Source: IDS-8 sp040902105
Lineage (GTDB): Bacteria; Pseudomonadota; Gammaproteobacteria; Steroidobacterales; Woeseiaceae
Reading direction: 5' to 3'
NCBI GenBank assembly: GCA_040902105.1
Contig: JBBDXW010000058.1
Span: 1-64,000, forward strand
Length of the DNA: 64,000 nt
The notes beneath the pieces are model-generated. The model saw nothing but the letters and a program-made list of their open reading frames with translations. It was not told the DNA's origin and ran no database searches. The position numbers were made by a program, and so were the translations under genes. The stretch's first letter is position 1, and every line of letters begins with the position of its first letter. Positions 9,864 to 18,181 of this stretch are shown piece after piece.

Positions 9864-10906
9864 AACTAGGTTTTGTCATCAACGACATCCAGTCCGAAAT
9901 AGCCGCCTACACGACGGTGCGGCTGGCCATGGCCGCGCGCAATCTCGGTCACGACGTGTGGCTCTTCGGTGTCGCCGATTTCATCTACGATCCGGACGGC
10001 TCCGTCCATGCGACAGCGGTTACGCCGCAGAAAAAGAAGTACAAGTCGAACGAGACTTTTCTGCAGGAATTGCAGGACGAGAACGCGGAGCAGGACCGGA
10101 TCCTGATCGACGAACTCGACGTCCTGATGCTGCGGAACGACCCTGCGGAAGACGCGACTGCGCGACCCTGGGCGCAAACGGCCGGCATCCTGTTCGGCAA
10201 ACTGGCGATGGAGCGAGGCGTGATCGTCCTCAACGATCCAGACCATCTTGCACATGCGCTCAACAAGACCTACTTCCAGCATTTTCCCGAACAGGTTCGG
10301 CCCGATACCTGTATCGCTCGCGACGGCGACAGTATTCGCCGCTTCATCGACGAACATGAAGGGAGCGCGGTGATAAAGCCATTGCAGGGTTCCGGCGGCC
10401 AGAACGTCTTCCTGGTGCAGCCCGGCGAAGACGCGAATCTCAACCAGATGGTGGAAGCGGTTCTCCGCGACGGGTACGCGATCGTGCAGGAGTATTTACC
10501 GGCGGCTCGCGAAGGCGACGTGCGCCTGCTCGTGATGAACGGCCGTGCGCTCGAGGTCGACGGAAAATACGCAGCCTTTCGGCGCGTCAACAAAGAGGGT
10601 GATGCCCGCAGCAATATCAAGGCGGGCGGCACCGTCGAAGCGGCGCAACCGGACGAGCGTGCGCTGCAACTCGTGGATATGGTGCGTCCGAAACTGATTC
10701 AGGACGGCATGTATTTTGTCGGCCTGGACATTGTCGGCGACAAGCTGATGGAAATAAACGTGTTCACACCCGGCGGAGTCGGTGTTGCCGAGCGCTTGTA
10801 CGAAGTGAATTTCGCCGATTACATCATTGCCGATCTCGAACGCAAGATACTTTCCCGATCCTATTACGGACCTCGTGTGACAAACGTGCAGCTTGCGACC
10901 TCGTGA
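9860..10906 (+). CDS. GshB-like ATP-grasp amide ligase
   Basis: A 348-aa ATP-grasp enzyme that can be followed along glutathione synthetase: DVLMLRNDP, ALNKTYF, VIKPLQGSGG (ATP-binding lysine and glycine-rich loop), VQEYLPA, DVRLLV, GLDIVGDKLMEINV (magnesium ligands). It should activate a carboxylate as acyl-phosphate and join it to an amine. No gshA is adjacent and the gene is coupled by ATGA to the DUF1704 peptidase, so a paralogous role in tagging a peptide or small molecule is as likely as glutathione synthesis. It extends the canonical enzyme by about 30 residues. Whether a second gshB exists elsewhere would decide this. Confidence 0.88.
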   Translation: MKLGFVINDIQSEIAAYTTVRLAMAARNLGHDVWLFGVADFIYDPDGSVHATAVTPQKKKYKSNETFLQELQDENAEQDRILIDELDVLMLRNDPAEDATARPWAQTAGILFGKLAMERGVIVLNDPDHLAHALNKTYFQHFPEQVRPDTCIARDGDSIRRFIDEHEGSAVIKPLQGSGGQNVFLVQPGEDANLNQMVEAVLRDGYAIVQEYLPAAREGDVRLLVMNGRALEVDGKYAAFRRVNKEGDARSNIKAGGTVEAAQPDERALQLVDMVRPKLIQDGMYFVGLDIVGDKLMEINVFTPGGVGVAERLYEVNFADYIIADLERKILSRSYYGPRVTNVQLATS

Positions 10907-10996
10907 GGGCATGTAGAATAGGCTCATTCCTGGCTCTCAAAGAACAAATCGAATGCCCTCTTCTCCCGGTGACCCGAGCTGCAGCAATCCGGCAGC

Positions 10997-11989
10997 ATGA
11001 ACATCCGCTTTACGACCCTGGTTGCCGCCGGCTTTCTCCTTGTTGACCTTGCGTCGGCCGATGCACTCATGGATCGTGACAACGGGCCGCTGACCGGACT
11101 GTTCGGGTTTCCGGACAGCAGCGAGGGAGGTCGGCTTGAAGCTGCGGGTGAGCAAAGCTGGGGCGTCAACCTGGTAACATCGAGCCATTCCTCCATGGAC
11201 ACGAACGGCGGCGAATCGATTCTCCTTGACGGCGAAACGAATCGTATCGGGATCACCTACCGCCGTGGCATAGGAGAACGGCTGGAACTCGGCATCGAGA
11301 TTCCGTATGTGCTTCACGAATCCGGCAATCTGGATTCGTTCATCGATCAATGGCATGGCATGTTCGGCTTGCCGGACGGCATCCGCGATGAGCGCGCCAA
11401 AGACCAGCTGCTATTCAGTTACGAAGACAGCAGCCGGCAATTGATCATGAATCGTAACGCGAGCGGTGTAGGCGATGTGCGGCTGCTCGCCGGCTGGCAG
11501 CTAGCAACCCGGGCATCCGGAATTACGGCGCTCCGGTTCGGTATCAAACTCCCGACGGGCGACAGCGAGCGGCTTCTGGGCAGCGGCGGCACTGACGTAA
11601 GCATCGGCATAGCCGCCGACCACGCCGGACTCTGGGGCGGACTCTGGGGCGTGCGAAAACTCGACGGCTTCTACCGGGCCAACGCAACCTTCCTCGGGCG
11701 CCCGGATATTCTGGCCCACCGCAGTAACAAGGTCGTCGGACAGGTGTCGGCAGGCCTCGGCTATCGCGTAAGCGCCAGAACCAGCATCGCCTTGCAGGCG
11801 CTGCTGCGCAGCCCGGTTTACGACTCTGGCGTCGCTTCTCTCGGCGATGTCGCCGCAGCGCTTACCATGGGCATCCGTTTCCGCCTGTCGGAGAACTACC
11901 GCCTGTCTCTCGCAGTCGTTGAAGACGTCCACGTGGAATCGCTGCCGGACGTGACATTCGTGCTCTCCCTGCACGCCGGCGCTCGCTGA
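10997..11989 (+). CDS. DUF3187-type outer-membrane beta-barrel protein
   Basis: A 330-aa secreted protein with a signal peptide (cut near residue 22), then the opening NGPLTGLFGFP typical of DUF3187. The rest alternates aromatic and polar residues as in beta-barrel strands and ends in LSLHAGAR, without the usual terminal aromatic. Function of the family is unknown; an outer-membrane channel is assumed from composition. It lies 90 bp after the ATP-grasp operon on the same strand and could be co-transcribed with it. Confidence 0.72.
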   Translation: MNIRFTTLVAAGFLLVDLASADALMDRDNGPLTGLFGFPDSSEGGRLEAAGEQSWGVNLVTSSHSSMDTNGGESILLDGETNRIGITYRRGIGERLELGIEIPYVLHESGNLDSFIDQWHGMFGLPDGIRDERAKDQLLFSYEDSSRQLIMNRNASGVGDVRLLAGWQLATRASGITALRFGIKLPTGDSERLLGSGGTDVSIGIAADHAGLWGGLWGVRKLDGFYRANATFLGRPDILAHRSNKVVGQVSAGLGYRVSARTSIALQALLRSPVYDSGVASLGDVAAALTMGIRFRLSENYRLSLAVVEDVHVESLPDVTFVLSLHAGAR

Positions 11990-12016
11990 GCCGGTGTCGA
12001 CGGTGAATCGGGCGCT

Positions 12017-12094
12017 GTAGGAGCCCGCCATTGCGGGCGACCACCGCAACGATCAAGGACCTCGCAGGTCGCCCGCAATGGGGCGGGCTCCTAC
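12017..12094. repeat. REP-like inverted repeat, copy A
   Basis: Arms GTAGGAGCCCGCCATTGC (from 12017) and its complement ending at 12094, about 26-28 bases each, separated by 24 bases. The same palindrome recurs at 35416-35491. It lies between two convergent genes and may act as a bidirectional terminator or a dispersed REP/BIME element. Confidence 0.85.
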
Positions 12095-12119
12095 AATCAG
12101 GGCTTGTTGCAGGGTTTCG

Positions 12120-13550
12120 CTAGTCCTTGTTGCCAATCCACGGCGCGACCTGTTCCGAAACCTTGCTTCGGTCACCGACAACGACCAGTGTCATGTCTTC
12201 CTCGCGCAGGTATTCGCGCGCGATTTCCGAGACCTGCTCCGGCGTGACCGCAAAAACATTGCTCACGTAGCTGCTCAGGTAGCTGCCCGGCAGGTCGTGA
12301 TGATCCAGGTAACTCAGGACGTTGATAATTCCGCCACGCGTAGAATTCTGCAATACGAAGACTCCGGCGCTGTAATTCTTGACACCCTCCAGTTCGTCAG
12401 CCGGCGGCGGATTCTTCTGCAGATTGTCAATTTCATTGACGATTTCCTGAATAGCCGGCCCGGTCGCTTCAGTCGTAATTGCTGCAACCTCGGCCCAGTA
12501 ACCGTCTTTGTAGCGCGCCGACAGGGTGCTGAACGGCGAATAGGTATAGCCCTTGTCCTCACGGATGTTCCGGGTGATGCGTGACGAAAAGAAACCGCCA
12601 AGAAGCGTGTTACTCACCTGCAGGGGGATCCAGTCTTCGTGGCCGGGGCTGATTGTCGGCAAGCCCAGGTAGATGTCGGACTGCGATGCGTCCGGCCGGT
12701 CGATCACATCGACGACGACCTTGCCTGCGGCGGGTTCAGGAATGTTGACGACGGGCTCAGGTCCCGCTTCCCAGTCGGCAAACGCCTTTTCGATGGCGCC
12801 GACCGTCTCGCCCGCGTCGAATTTGCCGGCTACGAATACGTGCGTGCGCTGCGCGCCGAAATTGTTGTCATAGAAGCCGCGTACTGCATCGGCGTCATAG
12901 GCCTGCAGCTGCTTCTCTTCCGGAAACAGGCGCCCGTATGGATGCTCGCCGTAAATCGCTTCGCGGAAGGCGGCCAGCGACATCTGGCTGGGTTGAGTCT
13001 TCGCAACGCTCAGCGTCCGCAAGCGATCGCGCCGTAATCTTTCGAGTTCGCCCGGCGGAAACCCGGGGCTGCGGGCGATATCGGCGAGCAGCGTCGCCAT
13101 CTGCGGTGCAAATTCCGACAACACATCGCCGGTGATCGTCGTCAGGTCTTCGGTCACCGTGACGCTGACGGCACCGCCCATCGCCGCCGCTTCTTGCGCG
13201 ATATCTTCGCCGCTGCGGGTTGCCGTGCCTTCGAGCAGGAAGTCTCCGGTCAGGTCCGCAAGCCAGGTCTGGCTGCCCTCATTCAGATTGCCTGCGCTTA
13301 TCACGACACTGAGGGTGGCTTTTGGCACCGAGCCGTACTGCACCGCGGTAATTTGCATCCCGTTGTCGAGCTCGCGCATCTCCTTATCCGGCAGAGAGAA
13401 GTCCTTCGGCGCACCGCCGGGCGGCGGCGCTTCCGTGGCGTCTTCCTGTGCTGTCTCCTGCGCCACGACCGTCGCCGCGGCCAGCGCTGCAGCAAAGGCA
13501 AGCGCTGCGACAATGGTCGTGTTCTTCATCGCGCTCTTGGAACTAGTCAT
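12120..13550 (-). CDS. M16-family peptidase homologue, probably non-catalytic subunit
   Basis: A 476-aa M16B-type protein with signal peptide and two repeated M16 domains (about 70-260 and 260-460). The zinc motif HxxEH expected in the first domain is absent: the region reads WLADLTGDFLLEGT. The second-domain signature GGFFSSRITRNIRE...GYTYS is present. This is the pattern of the non-catalytic partner of a two-chain M16B enzyme. Its start at 13550 overlaps the stop of the active partner by 8 bp, after an AGAGG site. It should sit in the periplasm as a heterodimer with the upstream product. Confidence 0.9.
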   Translation of the reverse strand: MTSSKSAMKNTTIVAALAFAAALAAATVVAQETAQEDATEAPPPGGAPKDFSLPDKEMRELDNGMQITAVQYGSVPKATLSVVISAGNLNEGSQTWLADLTGDFLLEGTATRSGEDIAQEAAAMGGAVSVTVTEDLTTITGDVLSEFAPQMATLLADIARSPGFPPGELERLRRDRLRTLSVAKTQPSQMSLAAFREAIYGEHPYGRLFPEEKQLQAYDADAVRGFYDNNFGAQRTHVFVAGKFDAGETVGAIEKAFADWEAGPEPVVNIPEPAAGKVVVDVIDRPDASQSDIYLGLPTISPGHEDWIPLQVSNTLLGGFFSSRITRNIREDKGYTYSPFSTLSARYKDGYWAEVAAITTEATGPAIQEIVNEIDNLQKNPPPADELEGVKNYSAGVFVLQNSTRGGIINVLSYLDHHDLPGSYLSSYVSNVFAVTPEQVSEIAREYLREEDMTLVVVGDRSKVSEQVAPWIGNKD

Positions 13551-15024
13551 TGCTGGCCACCTCTTCACTTCTTCCTTCGCTGGCTGCATTACTGGCTGCC
13601 TTTTCGGGGCCTGCACCCGCACCGGCTTCCAGCGTGAGCACGGTTCGGTTGGTCGGGCGCAAATATTCCTTGGCCGCTTGCAGGATTCGCTCGGGCGTAA
13701 CCTTGAGAATCTCCGCCTCGAACTCGTTGATGAGTTGCGGCTTGTCGTCAAACAGCGCCAGGGACGCGAGCAGGTCGGCCCGGCCGAATCCGAAGTTATC
13801 GGCGACGGTATCGTAATAGGCAGAGCGCCACTTCACTTTGGCGCGGGCGAGTGTTTCCGGATCGACCGGTTGCGAACGGACGCCCTCGATGACGCCGTCG
13901 AGTATGGTGAGAATGCGCTCCTCGTCGACATTCTCGTCGTGAATGAAGAAGCCCTGCCACAACATCGGCCCCCTGTAGTTCAGCATGTTGCCGAGAAAGG
14001 CATTGAGACCTCCATCGACGGAACTGGTGATGCCCTCTCTCTTGACCAATGCCTGGTGCAGGAGGCTGTCTTCGCCTTGCAGTAACACCTGATCCAGCAC
14101 GCCCAATGCATACCAGTCCGGTGTCAGCCGCTCCGGCGCATGGTAGGCAAAAGCGAAACCCGGCCGTGTCGCGAGTGGATCGAGACGGCTCGCCACTTTC
14201 TGCTCTTCCTGGCGCGGTTCACTGATGTCCGGCAGCACGATTTCCTCGTTCGATCGGCTGATATCGCCGAAATGCTCAGTGACCATTGCGAGCGCAGCCG
14301 CGTACTCGAAATCGCCGACGATGGCGATCGCTGCGTTATTGGGTGCATAATATTTCGCGAAAAATTCCGCGACATCGTCGAGACTGGCGGCATCCAGGTC
14401 ATCCAGCTCGCCGTAGAAGTTGTGCGCGTTGTACCAGTTTTCATTCGCGTACTGCGGCATATCGAGCCACGGATATCCTCCGTAAGGCGTATTCAGCACG
14501 TTCACCTTGACCTCGTTCTTGACCACCCCCTGCTGGTTGATCAGATTGTCCTCGGTGATGTCCAGACTGCGCATCCGGTCGGCCTCCGCCCACAGCATGG
14601 TCTCGAGCTTATTGCTGGGGACGATCTCGAAGTAGTTGGTGTAATCGAATCGCGTCGAGCCGTTCAGGACGCCGCCGTTTCGCTGCACCAGATTGACGAA
14701 CTCCATCTTGCCGAGATTCTTCGATCCCTGGAACATCATGTGTTCGAACAGGTGCGCGAACCCGGTTCGCTCCCTGGGTTCGATGCGAAAGCCGATGTTG
14801 TAGTAAACGGCCACCGTTACCAGAGGCGCGGTCTTGTCCTGCGACATCACGACCTTCAAGCCGTTTTCCAGCGTGTGGTACTCTACGGGCACGGAAAAAG
14901 AAGACCCGGCCCCGGCGGGCGGCGCCTGTTGTGCCTGTCCAGTTTCGTCCGCCTGCTCGGGCGCTCGCTGACAGGCGGCCAGAAGCAACAGGACGGCCGA
15001 AAAAATGGCGTAGTTCGTTCTCAT
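13543..15024 (-). CDS. M16-family zinc peptidase, catalytic, lipoprotein
   Basis: A 493-aa M16B peptidase. The zinc motif HLFEH in TGFAHLFEHMMFQGS is intact, with the downstream Glu in the expected helix (GVVKNEV). The start at 15024 is chosen for the signal peptide and lipobox LLLLAAC; an ATG three codons upstream is also possible. It is the first gene of a two-gene leftward operon and is coupled to the inactive partner. The pair would clip small unfolded peptides in the periplasm or at the membrane. Confidence 0.92.
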   Translation of the reverse strand: MRTNYAIFSAVLLLLAACQRAPEQADETGQAQQAPPAGAGSSFSVPVEYHTLENGLKVVMSQDKTAPLVTVAVYYNIGFRIEPRERTGFAHLFEHMMFQGSKNLGKMEFVNLVQRNGGVLNGSTRFDYTNYFEIVPSNKLETMLWAEADRMRSLDITEDNLINQQGVVKNEVKVNVLNTPYGGYPWLDMPQYANENWYNAHNFYGELDDLDAASLDDVAEFFAKYYAPNNAAIAIVGDFEYAAALAMVTEHFGDISRSNEEIVLPDISEPRQEEQKVASRLDPLATRPGFAFAYHAPERLTPDWYALGVLDQVLLQGEDSLLHQALVKREGITSSVDGGLNAFLGNMLNYRGPMLWQGFFIHDENVDEERILTILDGVIEGVRSQPVDPETLARAKVKWRSAYYDTVADNFGFGRADLLASLALFDDKPQLINEFEAEILKVTPERILQAAKEYLRPTNRTVLTLEAGAGAGPEKAASNAASEGRSEEVASND

Positions 15025-15452
15025 GTTATGCATCCCCGCAATGACGTTCAGCTGACGCGAATTTGCCGGGGAAGTTCCCGTGCGCCGCTTCCATAGCTTC
15101 GTTCGGATGAAAGAACTATATCTCATGCGTGCAGGACATTGCCCTGGCAAGGCGGCGGCATATATCCTTTTTGTCTTGGCTGACCCGCCGTGGCCGACGC
15201 GGCGATGGCGCGCGTTTGCAGCCCATTCTGGGTTGATCGCTTTCTCATGATTGTCTCGCACTTTATTGTTATACCTACATTTATGGCCTGCCGGAAACGA
15301 ACCTCGCTTTGCGTTCCGCCCGTACCGCAGGCGGGGCTTCGCGCCGCGGCCATCGTTGCCCCGTAGTACAAGGTGCGCGGCCGCCGGGATCGAGCGGCGA
15401 GGCGTAATTCCCGTTTGTGGTCAATCATTCAGCCGCTCGGAGGGGGACGTCC
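15025..15452. other. Divergent intergenic region, M16 operon / TonB fragment
   Basis: About 430 bp with no credible gene; short frames on both strands lack family features. It must contain the leftward M16 promoter and a rightward one for the truncated receptor. I see no confident promoter or terminator. Confidence 0.4.
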
Positions 15453-16085
15453 ATGAATCCAGCTACCCGTTGTGCATCCCGGGAGACTTTGATAGTCATC
15501 GCCGTCGCCTTGTCAGGCGCCACTTCACCAGCATGGTCACAACAAGCCGACGGTGCCGAGGACGTCGAAGAGATCGTGATAACCGGCACACGCAGAGAAG
15601 GACAGTCTCCGACTGAAACGCTGTCGCCTATCGATGTGCTGAGCGGCGAAGCACTCAGCAATCAGGCGACGTTCGACATAACGGACGGTCTGCCGAAGAT
15701 TGCACCGTCAATCAATACCCAGCGCTTTCCGATCGCGGACGGCACCTCGTTCATCCGGCCGGTGACGTTGCGCAACCTTTCACCGGACCATACGCTGGTG
15801 CTGGTGAACGGCACCCGCCGCCACCGCTCTCCACTGGTCAATCTGCAGTTTGCACCGCTCGGCACCGTGAATCAGGGCGCTCAGGCGGTGGACTTTTCCG
15901 CGTTGCCGGCTGCGGCGATCGAGCGGGTTGAAGTGCTTCGCGATGGCGCTTCGGCACAGTATGGATCCGATGCCATCGCCGGTGTCATCAACGTGATACT
16001 GAAAGATGCCGACGAGGGGCTGTTGCTCGATGTCGATCCTGATCCGGAGCAGGCCTTCGTTCTGGGAATCCTGGGGGGTCGATAA
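15453..16085 (+). pseudogene. TonB-dependent receptor, truncated to signal peptide and plug
   Basis: Only 210 residues of a family normally 700-1000 aa. What remains is a signal peptide (cut after SPAWS), a TonB-box-like stretch EEIVITGTRRE and most of the plug domain (SPIDVLSGEAL, DHTLVLVNGTRRH, ERVEVLRDGASAQYGSDAIAG). The frame then runs into about 20 unrelated residues and stops at 16085; no barrel is encoded in any frame before the tRNA gene. The start follows a GGAGGGGG site. The break lies about 170 bp from a tRNA used as phage attachment site, so loss of the barrel may trace to an earlier imprecise excision (inference). Confidence 0.85.
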
Positions 16086-16256
16086 ATCGCTGACCTAACC
16101 GTTCGGTTTTAATGGCGGCTACTGGTACGCGAGGGCGTCTGTAGAATTTTAGCGACAGCGATCGATCCGGTCGCGCTGCGAGGCCCGGCTTCGCATCTTC
16201 GAATGCCGATAAGAAAAAGGCCTGCAGGAAGCGGGCGACCCCTTTTCTTTCGATAA

Positions 16257-16333
16257 TGGCGCCCCGACCATGATTCGAACATGGGACCCCCAGATTAGGA
16301 ATCTGGTGCTCTATCCTACTGAGCTACCGGGGC
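16257..16333 (-). tRNA. tRNA-Arg (anticodon CCT)
   Basis: On the minus strand the cloverleaf reads GCCCCGG acceptor, D-arm, anticodon stem CCAGA/TCTGG with loop TTCCTAA (anticodon CCT), T-arm TTCGAAT loop and encoded CCA. All stems pair. Its 5' half, through the anticodon arm, is the 44-bp attachment core of element 1. The stop of the element's integrase gene lies 24 bp upstream in the same orientation, so transcription of this tRNA now depends on sequence brought by the element. Confidence 0.97.
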
Positions 16334-16334
16334 T
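16291..16334. other. attL core of element 1
   Basis: 44 bp identical to 34281-34324. It covers the tRNA-Arg gene from one base before its 5' end through the anticodon stem. The intact tRNA is reconstituted here. Confidence 0.95.
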
Positions 16335-16355
16335 GCGGCTTGCAGCCTGAAAAGT

Positions 16356-16382
16356 GTCTAACTGTCTAACATTCCGTCTAAC
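16356..16382. promoter_or_regulatory. Three GTCTAAC repeats, probable integrase arm sites
   Basis: GTCTAAC occurs at 16356, 16364 and 16376, inside the attL flank and overlapping the 3' end of the integrase gene. One more copy lies at 34235-34241 near attR, and one is embedded in a palindrome at 32272-32286. Clustered heptamers flanking a core are what arm-type binding sites of a tyrosine recombinase look like. Confidence 0.55.
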
Positions 16383-17269
16383 GCGTCAACGTGATGCGCC
16401 CGCTTGTAGCGGGTCAGCAATCCGAGTCCGGTCGTGCTGTCGGACTCTGCTTTTGCCCGCAGGTCATGGAATGTGAAATCCAATTTCAACCGGCGCAGCG
16501 CCGACTGTACCGCAGGCCGGGTCCACGGTCGCCCGTACTCATTAGTGAAGAGTCGCCCGCCGTGCTGTCGATCGCCAGCGTGTGCCATTGCATCCGCGAC
16601 GACCAGCCGCAAGGCGTCAGACCAACGTACAAGGATTTGTTTGCCGCGCTTCGATTCCTGCAGCAACAGCCCTTCTTTCCGTGCCTGAGCCTGCCGTATA
16701 CGCCGCAAGTCGCCTTGCCGTAAGCCGGTCAGATAGGCAGCCTCAAGCAGCAGGCGGAAGGCTGGCGCGGCCCTGCTGAGGGCGTCCCGCAGTTCAGCGT
16801 TGCTCACATAACGCGTCCGCGCCCGCTCCCGGTTCCTGCGCACGCCCCGGCATGGGTTATGCGGGACGTAACCCTTGCGCATTCCCCAGTTGTAAGCCGA
16901 CGACAGTGTCGCCACGGCTCGGTTAGCTGCCACGTTGCCGAGGCTGTCCAGAAACATGGCGACGCCCTGCTGCGTCACGTCAGGCGGCTTGGCGCTGCCA
17001 AAACGGGGGTTCAGGTGCAGCGTGATCGCTCTTTTATACTCGTCCTGTGTGTTGGGTTTCAGGCTCAGCAGACCGTCAGGCGCCCCGCTGTAGAGCGCCA
17101 GCAGTTCGGCTACGGTCGTCGGCCGGTCGGCGTGATGCTTCCATGCAGTGTGCGCCGCGGCTTCGCCTTCGGAGACGCGCGTGAGCGGGGTCCATTTGAC
17201 CTTGCCGGCTTCCCTGCGGACCAGGTAAACGCGGCCATTCTTGATTCGGCAGTTCGGCGGCAACTCCAT
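16358..17269 (-). CDS. int: Tyrosine integrase of element 1
   Basis: A 303-aa tyrosine recombinase. The start at 17269 (MELPPNCRIKNG) is chosen as the first Met of the conserved N-terminal arm-binding domain; the upstream frame is unrelated. A core-binding domain (about 75-165) precedes the catalytic domain with TGLRQGD (first Arg), a Lys in the beta-hairpin KRGKQILV, and HDLR (His-x-x-Arg). The usual LGH motif is absent and the protein ends with GLLTRYKRAH (probable Tyr nucleophile) only about 15 residues before the stop. That makes the C-terminus unusually short. The gene ends 24 bp from the tRNA, and its last codons overlap the GTCTAAC repeats. Confidence 0.88.
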   Translation of the reverse strand: MELPPNCRIKNGRVYLVRREAGKVKWTPLTRVSEGEAAAHTAWKHHADRPTTVAELLALYSGAPDGLLSLKPNTQDEYKRAITLHLNPRFGSAKPPDVTQQGVAMFLDSLGNVAANRAVATLSSAYNWGMRKGYVPHNPCRGVRRNRERARTRYVSNAELRDALSRAAPAFRLLLEAAYLTGLRQGDLRRIRQAQARKEGLLLQESKRGKQILVRWSDALRLVVADAMAHAGDRQHGGRLFTNEYGRPWTRPAVQSALRRLKLDFTFHDLRAKAESDSTTGLGLLTRYKRAHHVDALDGMLDS

Positions 17270-17291
17270 GCTGTTGGAGTATACCCCCGGA

Positions 17292-17882
17292 TTACATGAT
17301 AGACAGCAGCGGCCCGCTCTGCGGGCGTACGTCGTAGCCCTTGCAGACGTTCTTGAGCGTCCGCAGTTGCGCAGGGATTCGATAATAGACGCCATGCTCC
17401 TGTCTCATGCAGACCACGTCCGCGCCCGTGTCATGCCAGTACGTGTCGTCGTGCTGCCAGCAGTCGAGTCCTACGGGATAGACCGGGCTGCCGCCTATGT
17501 GACAGCCCGCCACAATAGCAAGCTGGCCCGCGTTCAAGCGGTATTCGCCTACACCGGGCAACGGTATCTCGACGCTGTAATCACAGCACGGATGCCGGCC
17601 CAGCAGGGGCTTGTTGTAGGTGCGGAATATGGGCTCCTGAAACTCCCGCGTTTCAGAGTTCCTGACATCACCCAGCAGGACGTAGTCAACGCGTGGGATC
17701 AACCCCTGGTCGACAGCGACAAAGCCGTGCAGGTTAGCGCTGATGATCGCGGCGAAGTCGATGCCCGCCAGTTTGGCGAGGTCAGCAGGGGCGGACGGGC
17801 CGCCGCCGACGATCAGGACAGGACCGGATACGGTCAGCCGGAAATCGGGGTTGGCCGTGGACCGGAGTCCGGGCCGCTTCAC
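17292..17882 (-). CDS. DUF115-like Rossmann-fold protein
   Basis: A 196-aa protein beginning with a Rossmann-type loop VLIVGGGPSAPADL, then VLLGD, and LNAGQLAIVAGCHIGGSPVYPVGLD, an arrangement seen in DUF115 and related sialyltransferase-like or pterin-kinase-like proteins carried by some phages. The role in element 1 is unknown; glycan modification of host or virion is possible. It is the last gene of the leftward block before the integrase and overlaps the upstream stop by 4 bp, so it is likely expressed with the late genes. Confidence 0.5.
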   Translation of the reverse strand: MKRPGLRSTANPDFRLTVSGPVLIVGGGPSAPADLAKLAGIDFAAIISANLHGFVAVDQGLIPRVDYVLLGDVRNSETREFQEPIFRTYNKPLLGRHPCCDYSVEIPLPGVGEYRLNAGQLAIVAGCHIGGSPVYPVGLDCWQHDDTYWHDTGADVVCMRQEHGVYYRIPAQLRTLKNVCKGYDVRPQSGPLLSIM

Positions 17883-18181
17883 TGCCCTGAGACGGTGTCA
17901 ATCAGCCCGTCAAGGGCCGTGCCGCCGTGCAGGATTGGTTCCAAGGCGTTTGCTGTGTCGGACAGGGGGTCGTCCTCTAGCGGCGGCATCTCGCCAAGCG
18001 GGGTCTGCAGGGCCTGGTCCAGCGCGTCACCTTCGGCTGAGGGGTCGGGCACGGCCGGCGCGATCGGGGCTGCCGCAGCCGCTGGCTGAGGCTGCGGGCG
18101 GCTGCGCTCAATCTCGTCGGCAACGTTCAGAATGCGGTTGACCGTGCTTTGGGCAACGGACATGGTGCGGAATTTAATCAT
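17879..18181 (-). CDS. Small hypothetical phage protein, Pro/Ala-rich
   Basis: A 100-aa acidic protein with an internal run of Ala and Pro (residues about 30-50) and no recognised domain. The start at 18181 overlaps the internal virion gene by 8 bp; an alternative ATG lies at 18163. Flanking coupled genes support expression. It could be a small virion component or assembly factor, but nothing in the sequence decides this. Confidence 0.6.
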   Translation of the reverse strand: MIKFRTMSVAQSTVNRILNVADEIERSRPQPQPAAAAAPIAPAVPDPSAEGDALDQALQTPLGEMPPLEDDPLSDTANALEPILHGGTALDGLIDTVSGQ

